64,000 nucleotides of DNA from assembly GCA_037974965.1 (NCBI GenBank), contig JBBPFI010000019.1, positions 62,001 through 126,000 on the forward strand, given 5' to 3'. Under the pieces are notes generated by a model. That model was not told where the DNA came from and ran no database searches. It worked only from the letters and a program-made list of their open reading frames with translations. Shown piece after piece: positions 38,970 through 51,100 of this stretch (positions within the stretch are counted from its first letter, which is position 1; each line of letters opens with the position of its first letter). The DNA comes from Dacryopinax spathularia. Its lineage: Eukaryota > Basidiomycota > Dacrymycetes > Dacrymycetales > Dacrymycetaceae. Both the position numbers and the translations under genes were made by a program.

Positions 38970-39263
38970 CACTATATTAATATTTTTTTTTTAACTATTT
39001 AGTTAATTCAAATTTATTATAAATTAAATATAAAAATAAAAATAAATTCATTTATAAACACATAATTATTGAAATTTACAAATGATACATGTAAAATAAA
39101 AAATAATAAAAAAAGGGTTTTTTTTTTATTTTTTTATTTTATCAGCCCACGGCTGCCCACGGCTGCCCACGGCTGCCCACGGCTGCCCACGGCTGCCCAC
39201 GGCTAAAAAAAAAAATATTTTTTTTTTAACCACGACATTAAAAAAAATTAATCAAAAAATATA
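38970..39263. other. spacer with inverted GC 10-mer array
   Basis: Holds intron-like sequence next to cob copy 2 and the array at 39145-39204. No gene. Confidence 0.5.
39145..39204 (-). repeat. tandem 10-mer array (GGCTGCCCAC units), inverted relative to 34551
   Basis: Six copies of GCCCACGGCT, the reverse complement of the 34551-34614 array. Perfect copy identity suggests recent expansion or gene conversion between the arrays. Confidence 0.95.
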
Positions 39264-41990
39264 TTAATTTCTTTTAAACATATTAATAAATAAAGTTATT
39301 AATATTATGTATGGGAAAACTGGTATAGAAGTAATAGTAATAAATAATAATACTAGAATAGTACAAATTAGTAATTTAAAAAAAATACATAATCAATTAT
39401 CACATAATATATATCTTATTTTTGTAATAAGATAAGTAATAGGAACACCTAATAATATTTTTTTATTAAACATTAGATTAAGAATATCTAATGAATCAAT
39501 ATCTATAATAGGACAAGAAATTAAATAATGAATAGTAAATAAAAAAAATATTGAAACGAAACAAAAACAAATTAAAAAATATAAAGCTATAGGTAATAAA
39601 ATGAATTTGTCTGTAATTGTTAAATTTTCTTTTAAATTTTCTTTTTCTTCTATCTTTAATCAGGTATAGATATCTAGGATAAAAGAAATAATGAATCTAA
39701 TAAATATAATTCATAAAATTTCTTTTGGTAAATTTGATAAAATAAAATGTAATGGTGTAACTAATAAAAACATACATAAATAATATGTTTTTAATCCAAA
39801 AATAAAATTTGAAACTATTGGAAAAATAAAGGATAACTCATTTAAATCTAAAAATTTAAATATGGTTTTTGTTAATAAACTACTTTCTTCAAGATTCAAC
39901 TTGGTTGAATCTAAAATAAAGGTTTTAATTTTTTCTGGTATAGTTTGTAAATATTTTAATGGCTTATCTGGTATATTTTTAATAAGTTTTCACAGCTTAT
40001 CATCAGTATGCGCACGTAATCCATTACCTAACATCCTATTAAAATCAGGTAGTAAAACCATATTGATTTGGGGAGAACTACCGGTAGGAGGAACACTATC
40101 CCTATATCTAATATAGGTTAACATGTGTTGTCTAATCAAATCTTGCCCAGGATAAGTTCCGTATTCTCTAATATGATCTCTGATATAACCAAAAAGATAA
40201 TCATACATTTCATGAGGGTTTACTCTGTTAGAACGTAGCTCGGTAAGCTCATTCCGGTATCCTGTGTTACCAAGAGATGCAAACATACTACCCTCTCTCA
40301 CCCGAGCTACCCATAGGCTAGTCAAGTGATGCATATCTCAAGATGCAAAAGCCGGCACAGTTTCATTTGGATTTCGAGATAGGTAGTTATTTTGAAACAT
40401 AAATATATTTTCCATATAAAGACGAGATTGCGCATCATCACTGGTTAAACCTAAGTATAGAAACATAGGAGATAAATGACGATAATTATTTATCATATAT
40501 GTCAATATATCTATTAAGTTTTCCATACTCCGACTAGTATTTTCTACACTTTCTAGTATAAAAAATATGTTAGGGATAAGGTTACTTAACATTATTGAGT
40601 TGGGACTTTGATTTAAAAGGCCAATTAACTGAGGATCAGTCCAAATTGTATCTAAAAAAGTTTGTGGAGTTTGTGGGTGACTGTAAATGCTGACGAACAT
40701 CCTGTAATAAATATCATATTGATGGTCTTCCCACATCAGACAAACGACGATCAGTCATAATATCATTTATTATTAAATCCATTAACTCAGGCTCAATTCA
40801 ATATCTGCATAGAAAGAATCGAATAAACCCAGTGTACTCCTTAAATGTTCGATATTGGTATACAACCTTTGTCTGTTAATATCTAAAGATATTCTTATAA
40901 TATCTCAAACGTTTAAATTGTTTTGATTAGTGATTATGTTTAGGTTACCACCATAATTAAGGGTAACAATAAGATTTATGTTGCTAGTTAAATCTTGATA
41001 TACTACAATAACTTCATTATATCTATTAAGTAGAATATCTCTATTAGCATTAACAGAGCTATTATTGATAATACGGCTTATAAATCGATTGAAAAAATCT
41101 GACCTAGGATTCCGTTGGAAATTCAATCTCACTCTTATAACAGTATTAATAGCTTGATTATTAGCGAAAGATAAAGGTTGACGTGAAGCTTCAGATAAAT
41201 GAGATCTTCTGATGAATTCTAAGATATTTATTCTACCCTCATTTGATTCTAAATTATTTATACGTGGAAAACCAGCTCTACTTCTTAGTGTACCTAAACG
41301 GTTAGTATTATATACATAAGTCATAAAGTCATTTCCAATACAACGAAAACCTAGCCCTAGCATGCATCATAGTTTCGTAAGGCTGGATCGTTCACTTGAG
41401 TAGACAACGAACTACTAGTAGCTATATTACTAGAACTTGGCTGTTGGTTCTGAGACACTTGATTCATAATTTCCCGTCCCTGTCTTAACCTAGACTTTGG
41501 GCTCAAGGCTAAATTATTTTGATCAAATAGTTCTAATGTATCATCAGGAAGATTAACTATTGCCGGATACCTAATATGAGATTGATTATTATTGCTTCTT
41601 TCTAAATGAGTCCTTCTGCTTCATCAGATTCTCTCTAATTCATCCTTTGGTACTAAATTTCAATTTCGATTCATCATTGAACTTTGACTCCTGTTAAAAG
41701 ATGCTGAAACGATTTTTTGCTCAGAGGAAGTTGGAGTATCCTCTGAATTAGTTTGTATTTCTTTTTCTTTTCCTTTTCCTTTATTGTTAAGCTTTTCTGA
41801 CTTTTAGTCTTGTTTTTAGTCTTAATAATAGGTTCATCTCAATCAGTTGGTTTTCAGTTACTCTTTTTATTAGGATCGTTTGGGATCATCTTCATCATCA
41901 TCTTCATCACGACTGAATCCCTTCCCCCACAGAACCGGACTAGGTAAACTAAGCAAAACATGATTTTTATTACTAAAATTTTTTGTTTTG
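39264..41990 (-). pseudogene. large accessory membrane ORF downstream of cob copy 1
   Basis: The largest open part runs from about 40780 to TAA at 39264-39266 (about 500 residues): FLDTIWTDPQLIGLL, ESVENTSRSMENLIDILTYM, WVARVREGSMFASLGNTGYR, LTYIRYRDSVPPTGSSPQIN, then several membrane spans (TYYLCMFLLVTPLHFILSN, IALYFLICFCFVSIFFLFTI, VLLFITITSIPVFPYIILI). Upstream blocks in other frames: 41363-40790 (MLGLGFRCIGNDFMTYVYNT) and 41960-41390 (Ser/Gln-rich, QPSSSNIATSSSLSTQ). Layout resembles orf675: polar middle and hydrophobic C-terminus. At least three frame changes, so degenerate or misassembled. No family recognised. Confidence 0.55.
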
Positions 41991-42119
41991 CTTAGTTTAT
42001 TAACTTCTCCTCCTCCTTTTCCTCCTGCCTTTCCTCTTTTTCACCCAAAAAATTACATCATGTAAGGAATTTTCTACTATTCCAAATAATGGTGTCAGTA
42101 TAAAAAAAAATAAAAAATA

Positions 42120-45100
42120 TTAGAAAGTAAAGAGTTGACCTAACTCTAAAAAGGGTTGATCAGGATGTTGACTACCTATTCATCCTAAAGCAATAAAATT
42201 GAAAACAAAAAATCAAAATTGGAATTTTGCAATAGGTCTAAATTGATTTCCTCGTAATCGTGAAGTATCTAATAATGGCAAGGCTAATAAAATAAGCAAA
42301 GAACCAAACATAGCGATAACCCCTAATAATTTATTAGGAATAGATCTAAGAATGGCATAATAAGGCAAAAGATCAAATTTTTATTATTATTAAATTTAAA
42401 AATAATTTATAAAATTAAAAAAAAAAATACTAAAAGATGTATATTTTAAATAAATTAACTAGTAGTCTCTTGAAAATTTCAATCTAAATTAAATTTTAAA
42501 TTTAGACTTTTTTATTAAGTATATGGTAAATTCATCATTGTTTTTAAAATATATCCTATTTTTTATCTCTATTTATTTTTTTTTATAACTCCTAAATAAA
42601 AATTTTATTATTCTGTTATTTTAAAATTATAAAAAAATTCTATATCCTCTTGAAAATTAAAAAATTAATATTATCTTTATTTTACAATAAAGCTTGGACT
42701 ATCTATTTATCTTAAACGTTATAAAGATATTTCACATATAGTCTCTGAAAAAAAATTACTTCTAAACTATTCCTTAAAAAAAACCACAGCAGCTGCTGCA
42801 GACCACGGCTACCCACGGATGCCCACGGAAAAAAAAAATAAAAAAAAATTTTTTTTATTTTTTTTTTTTACTACGGTAGAAAAAGGTTAAAATTAGAAAT
42901 AAAATTCCTGCTGATTGTCCAAAAATAGGATATTTTAGCATATAGTGAAATTTATTAAAATTTTAAAATTTAAATTTTATTAAGAATGGCATCTTATTAA
43001 GCACCATTCAGGAACAATAGATGCCGGTGTTGACATTGGATTTGCAGGTATATAGTTATCTGGATGCTATCAAATAAATAATTTTATTTAATTGGACTAT
43101 ATCTTCTAAATAATTTATTTAATAGATAATATTCTACGCTATGGGTAATTTAATAAATTTAATATATACCATGCGTAAAAAAAAAAAAGAAATAAATAAA
43201 TCTTCTAATAAACGAATTTATTTATTTAATCCTATATTTATGTATAAGTATAAAATAATAGAAAAAAAATATCTTAAATTATTTTCAGATAGGACTACCG
43301 TATAAAAAAAAAGATAAGTGAGATAATTACTAATTTGTTAATAAGATATCTCTTACCTGAGTTGAAGGGTAGCCAAAGGTAAAGGAAAGAAAATAAACAG
43401 AAGAAAAAAGAAAGTTTTTAAATTTTGACTTTATGGTTTATGATAAAATAACGATAATATTTAATTTTAACTTTTATTGTTTCATTTTTTCATAAATAAT
43501 AATCATTTTTTATATAATATAGAATTAGGACTTTGGTTTAAATAAGCCTTTAATTCATTTTAATTCATGAAAATCTTGGATCAAGTATGTTCTATGTCTT
43601 TTTATTGTTTTAGGTGGAAAATTTCTAAAATATTCATATAATTTTAAATGTAATAATTTAGAGTTAGCTTTTCAAATATAATAACCGTTTTGAGATTTAT
43701 CAAAAAAGATTTGACCACTCTAGTATTTCAGGTAAATAACTCTAAATTTGTTTTATATTTACTACTAATGCTGATTGTCAATTGATATCTATATAAATTA
43801 TCATTTAATTTTTGTTCATAAATATTAATAGAACCATCAGCATCTAATAAACCACTTAAATAAGCAGAATCAATAGTTGGTTTAATACTCTCTAATATTG
43901 GAATATTTTAAAGCTAAACAAGCTTTATGTAATTGTTTTAATCTTATATTATTTATGATTAAATCCATTCAAACAATGAATAATTTTTATTATAGCTTGA
44001 TTATTTTGAGTTCTATATCGTATAGCATTCACACCTGAACGAGGTTTAATATTTCCCCCAAATTTATTTTGTATAATACGTAAAACTTTTTCATCACAAA
44101 TTGGTAATGTGATTTCATACCCAACATAATTTTCTTTTGTTACATAAATATAACCATCCCCATCTGTTAATCCTGCAAATCACTCTTTAAAATTTAAAGA
44201 AATGATATTATTATGATTATCTGTTATTTCATCACTTGTCTTTGCTTCTAAATTAATTTCACAATCTTTTTTATTTATAATACTATTACTTAAAATTTTA
44301 GTATTAGTACTATAATTTTTATGAAAGATAGTTGATTTAATATATTCAGTCTTAGGAACTCCCCATAAAGAGAAAAATTATAAAAATGTCTTATATTTTG
44401 TGTGCGTATAGTCTCTGAAATTCCTACTGGTATATTAGTATTTTTACTTTTTAAGGCGTGATATTTTATGCTCATAATTAAAAGCCGAAACGCTTGAAAA
44501 GGTAACTTAATTATTTTTGTTAAATCCGACTTATTTAGTATAAATTTGAATCCGTGACATAAAAAAAAAAACGCATGATGATAAAAAGAATTATTATAAT
44601 ATACTTTGTGTTATCTGCTGATTATATATTTTATTTCAATATTTTACTAAATCGTGATTTAAATTTTTATTACTTAGAACGAATTCATTATTTAATAAAT
44701 ATAGACTCACACCCAAGAAAATAAGTTACAATAAAAGTTATTTTCGGTTATGGGACTTATATAAATCGTTTATAAATTTAGTTTTGGAAATAAATTTTTA
44801 TTAAGTAAAATCTTAATATATACTTCCAGCTTATAGCACAAATTGTTATAATATAAAAAATATTTCATATTATAATAGGCCAAACAAGACCTAATGTATT
44901 AGGCATATAGAACACTACAAAACTTAATACCCAAAAAAATAATAGTATTGTTACTAGATCATTGAACTAAGGCCGCGAACTATATAAGATCTTTCGGACT
45001 CGTCACCGAACGGTGCAGGAAACTTTCGTATTCACACCGCTCTCCACTAAATACAAAAATCTAGTTATAGTTATTTATTCCTCTTTTGTTATATGATAAG

Positions 45101-48100
45101 AAGCTTTAGGTATTATTAAGGAATTATTATGATATTTCATATGACATTGTCTACATAAGGTATTTGTTTACGATTAGCTTTTACCATTAATGCATCTAAA
45201 CCTTTAGTTTTAGGAGATAAATCTTTCATCATTCTTACATGATGCATTTCAACTCTATATTTACTATTACAAACTAAGCACTCTAATCTATCTAAAGTAG
45301 CTAAAGAATACCATCACTATAAGATATACTTGGTATATTGTTTTTATTTCACCCTTAAAATCTCACACATTCATTAATTTCACCATTAGATGCTTTTATT
45401 TGTTCCTTAATAGTGATATTACTTCCAAATTTTTTCACTACTTTAGCTCGACGTTTTTAAAGAGAGTTTATGAGCTATAGTTCTTAAACATGAGTCCCAT
45501 ATTATATAATAAAGTCAATTCATTAATATTCCTTTATTATGAGTAAAAGAATAATAGTTTTCATATCCTCTAGTTATAGAATTATAATTGTGAAACAATT
45601 TGTCTAAGTGTTAATGGTGTTCAAGAAATTCTAGAGATACCTCCTATTATTTTTGGCTATCCCTTTTTCACTTAATTTCTTTTTTAATTAAATTTAAAGG
45701 TGCAGTTAACATTAATGCCAGTCTATTTCTTTGTAGAAAGCCATTTCTATGTACTGAATAAGTACGATGAATAGCATGTCTGATATAAGTTCCCAAAAAA
45801 TAATATTTTATCTTTATATGAATTAGTTATTTTTGTTTTAGTAGGTGAAATAGTTAAGCCAATACTACTACAGAATTTAGTGATTTTTTTCTAAAATGTC
45901 TTTCGTTTGGTTATAAGATCCGTTTATAGCAACAATTCAATCATCTGCATATCTAACGTATTCTAATCTTTGAGTTCTTGAATCATTAAGCTTAGCTGGA
46001 ATATTTTTAGCTTCAATAAGTAATTTTCGTAAATCTTTACCACATATTCCTTCTTGTTTGGCTTTATTAATTTTATATTTATATGCCTCAATATTGTGAA
46101 GTTTTTAGATTTCGATTAGATGCTTTACTATCAAAAATTATTTTTAAGCTCCAGTATAAAAAGATCAAGTTGATGCATATAAATATTAGCTAAGATAGGA
46201 CTTATAATAGAACCTTGAGGTGTTCCTATAATATTGGTTTCATGTGTTTTTAAAATCAAAATATCCAGTATTTAAAGCTTTTCGAATTAATTGAGTAAAT
46301 CTTTTATCTTTTATTTTGGATTCTAATATAATCATGAGTTTATCATGAGGAATGGTATCAAAGCAATTTTGTATGTCACCTTCAATTCATCAAGTAGTTC
46401 CTACAAATTTAGTAAAAATATGTCTTAAGGCAGTATTGACAACTTCGTAATGGCCTAAATCATGTGAATTATTAACAAATAACGGTTCAAATATAGCTTC
46501 TAGAATCAATCTAATTACTTCTTGTATTATCTTATCTCTAGGTTTTCCAACCCACTAAATGTCTTGTGCCTCCTGAATTTTTTTTAATTTTAACAAGTTT
46601 TCCAGGAGTAAATTGGAAAGATTCATCCTTTAGATTGTCAATAATTTTCATTATTTCATCTAATGACATACCATCTAGGTAGTTGGATTTATACAGGAGT
46701 CATAGAGCCAGGTTTAGATCTTAATTTTTGATAAGCAGCTAAATACATAGTAGGATTTAACATAAACTGCTTATATAAGCTTCTATCTATAATTTTAGTA
46801 CGGACTTTTTTTCACTATAATTACGTAGATCATCTAATTTGTTGAATACATTTTTTTCCACTTCCTGTGGCTGTATCAATATTTTTAGATTGTAATTTAG
46901 CTGGACCACTTCGCCTTCCCTCTACTTTCGTAGAAGCGTATCGTTTAAAAACACTTTTTTGTGAATTTTGTGAATAAACACCGGCTACTAAAGGTCCTCT
47001 GTAGGCTTTCGCAATTAAGCTAGGAGTCCGCCCCCCTTAGCCCACCCACGGTACGAATGTTTGTACAAACTGTAGTTTTAGGTTGACCACTCATTTCCCT
47101 TAATTATATAATTAATATAACTCAGTTCTTTTGTCTCCTTTGCAGAATCTTTAAAGCCTATTCTGCAACAATAGAACGATATCCCTACACAAACTGGATA
47201 ACCCTCTTCACTTGAAGGTAATGGAAATTGATCTTTAAGCAGTAAAGCTTTAACCATGACTACGTTGTCTTGAGTATCTTTACATATTTGCTTCTGCATT
47301 ATATACTCTTTTTTCTGTACATGCTCTGTTCAGCAAGTGATTTCCCACATTACCTAAGTACAGTGACTTTATTTCATTGGAGAAGAAATAGATTTGTAAA
47401 ATCATTACAAACATCGCCGCGTGGCGCAATTTAAAATGTGAAATAAGGATGAAATGGTAATCTATCACTATTCCCTGAGAATCCTAAAGGATTTCCTGAA
47501 CCATGTGTATGGATCGTCATTAAATGCAATATAGCTAAAACAGCTAAAATAAAAGGCAAGAGATAATGTAAAGAAAAAAATCTATTTAAAGTTGCATTAT
47601 TTACACTGCATATTTATTGATAGTCACAATATTACAAAATTTTTACTAAATTACAAATGCGTCTCATCACGTCTAATTTTAATCAAGCTTAAATCAAGTT
47701 TAAGTCGATGATAAACAAAAGAGGGAAAGACTGTATTTTACGACGTAAAAATAAAATAATATTCTCACTATACTCAAATCATTTCTTCATTGTTTGGATA
47801 ATATCTTGATCTTTATTACTTAATTATAATAGAATTAATAATTAAAAAGGTATGTTAATCTTTTTATTATATCTATCAATTTTTCTTAAATTTTTTAATC
47901 ATAATTGATATTGTAATTTCTTATAGCCTAACAATTTTTATAGGTGAAATTTTTAAAAATTTTATAACATTTTCTATATTTATAATACTGGTACATTTTA
48001 ATTTAAAACAATTATTTTTATCAGGATATACTACAGGTGTAATAGATAGATAGTCTCGAATAGCCAATAATAAATGTTCTCCATATTTTTGACTAATTTC

Positions 48101-51100
48101 AAAGCTAGCTATTAAATAATCACTATTTGGTTTAATAGGATAAATACTAAAAGAACCTTCTGCTTCTATGAAACCTACTAACCAAAAGGAAAAATAATAA
48201 GCATTTTTTATTTCTTCAATAATACTATTTAAAGGTATTGTACTTCTAGTATAATTTGGTAAATCAGAATATCTTATAATATTAGATAATAAACTATTTT
48301 TAAATCTTAAATAATCATATTGTTTATTTGAAAACATAGGATATTTATCAAAAATAGGTAACATTACTAATTTTAGATGATTTTTATTTCTTATTCTTAA
48401 AGATACCATTTCACTATGTTTTTTTTTCTGAAATAAATCTCACCTACTCCCAATATTTTTTTAATTTTATAAATTAATTGAGTATCTCTAACAGATAACT
48501 CTATTCCAATCTCATAAGATAAATATATACCTTTTTTGTTTATAGAAAAAAAAACCATCACCTTCAAATAATCCTACTATATAAGCAAAAATAAGATCTC
48601 CTGTGTTTAATCTCTGAGAAGCTTCGAAAGTTGTTAAATTTCTTACCCCGGCTGATTGGTCCCCTTGTCATTACAATTGTCACGTAAAAAAATATAAAAT
48701 TTAAATTAATACGTATGTAATTTCTAACATTGAGGATATTTTAGCATCAAACAGGATTTTAAACAATATTTCAAAATATTGCGGTTCCATGTGTTTAAAA
48801 CCTCCCCATACAACAAAATTTTTAATGATTTTTGACAAATCATGACATTACTTTTCAATAATGATAAGACTATGTTATTAACCTTAATAATAGGTTATAG
48901 AGTTATTATTTTTTTTTTTTATAAATTCTACCCTACGTCAGCAAATGTATAAACTTTTAATTAGTCGTTGAACAAACATAAATAATTTATTGTTTGCTGC
49001 AAATTTTCTTAATATTGGAGATAATTTAAAAAAAGAATTTTTTGCAATTTACTCTATTAACTTATAATATGTACTATTTTAAGGAGCCTGTATATTATAG
49101 ATCAATAAATTATGTTATTTATTATAACGTAAATTAGCATATCGTTTACTATTTTGTAAAGATAAGATTCAATTCTTATATTGAATAGCTTTAAGCCCAA
49201 TTAAAGGATGATGTCCTGAAAAAGAAAAAAAATCTATCACTTTTTGAATATCTGTTTTAGAACTAACAGAAAATTGTTGATATTTAGAGTCTTGATAAAT
49301 TTTTTCTATTTGTGTTAAATGTTAATTTAATAGCTTCAAAAAGCAAAATATGAATGCGTTGTTTAAGTTGAAAACACCCTTCATTATTTTTTTTTATTAA
49401 AAAAGAACCTTCGGCTACAGTAAAACCTACTAATCAATCCTTAAAATAAGGTAAATTTAAAATATATTGTGAGTTTTCAAATAAATATAAACTCGAATAC
49501 GTTGTAAGAGAATATTTTGTATTACCTATCTCTTCGTATTTTTTAATGTTATTTTCTAATATATAAGTAGATAATTGAAATTGAGATCTTCTAGTTTCAG
49601 TTAAAAAATTTATATTATGAAAAATTAACAATGGAAATATTACTTCTTGTAATTCTGTACGATTAAATATTAATTTACAAGTAGGACTCTTAAGATTTTT
49701 GTATATATTTAATTTACCTAAATTAAAATTAGATTGTATATATTCTAGAGTAGCCATATCATTTAAGTGTAAAGATATAACTAATTTTATAGTTATAAAC
49801 CCTTTTAAAGTTTTAGTTATTTGAATATACCCATCACCATCTATTAAAACCAACTAAAAACCCTAAAAAGTTCACGGATATGTTAAGATATTCCTTTTTT
49901 ATCTTTACTTAATATCGGTTTTTTTTTAGTAGCTTGTGGACTTATAATACCTATTACAGGTAAAATTGTAAATTCAATTGAAGAAAAGATTGATTTAATT
50001 CTATAATTAATTTTGACTCAACAAAATCTTTACCCAACCAAGGTATTGCACTTAAAAGATTTGTAATAACGGTAGCACCCCATACATGGTTTTATCAAAT
50101 TCTACATTACAATATAGTTAATATATCTATCTTTCTTTATTTTATATTAAAAAAAAAAATCTTTTTTTCTTTTATGTAAATATATATAAAACCTTTTTTG
50201 ATTAGTAAGGATTTTGATTTGACTACTATTTTCATAGTTCATTAGAGTATACCTTAAATTTAATTCCTCACAGTAATTAAATTAACTATCGTCTACTCGT
50301 TGCTCTTTTACAATTAATTATCTACCATTAGTCTATGATAAAATATTATTGATTTAGATCCACGATTATCTCTTTCATTTTCATTCATTTTTTGAATTAT
50401 TATCATACATGATTCATTAGATCATCCACTATTATGATATATAAATAGTTTGATATCAAAAATTTTAAGGTTTCTCTGGAATTTGATAGTTAGAGCCAAT
50501 TAAGTATTTTCCTAAAACACAAATCAGCTCATTTGACCCATAGGTAAAACATACAAACTTACTAATTATTTTTAACTTTTTATTATTATTTTTTATTAAA
50601 TCTTATATTATACCTTCATTTCAATTATTAAAAATAGAAAGAAAGATCTTATAAAAAAAAAATGAAAGTCTAGATTTTAAAATTAAAAATAAAGAATTAT
50701 TTAACAGATTCAAATAAAAATCTATTTTTATATAACTTACCAGTGTCTATTTTTTTTGATATAATAGAAGCAATATCTCTATTACCTATAACTATAGCTG
50801 CTTTATTATATGATTCAAAAGGAGAACCTTCTACTAATTTACCATTATCAAAGACATTTACTTTGATTCCTTTTTTTAATTTTGAAGATTTTAATACTAT
50901 ATTAGATAATTGACGATAAGATAGTCCACTAGTAAGATCAAAAGGTGGGGGTGTCTCTGATAAAAAAGAAGTTATTTCATCTATATTTGGGATTATTCTT
51001 TCATTTTTGTTATTAATTGTTATATATGTTGAATAACGTTTATTATTAATATAATTAGAAATAATGATTAGATAATTTCAACCTTTAGGTAAGGTATGAT

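Noticed and set aside
39862-40116. Plus-strand ORF of 84 codons
   Set aside because: Antisense to the accessory ORF ending at 39264, which has better codon structure.
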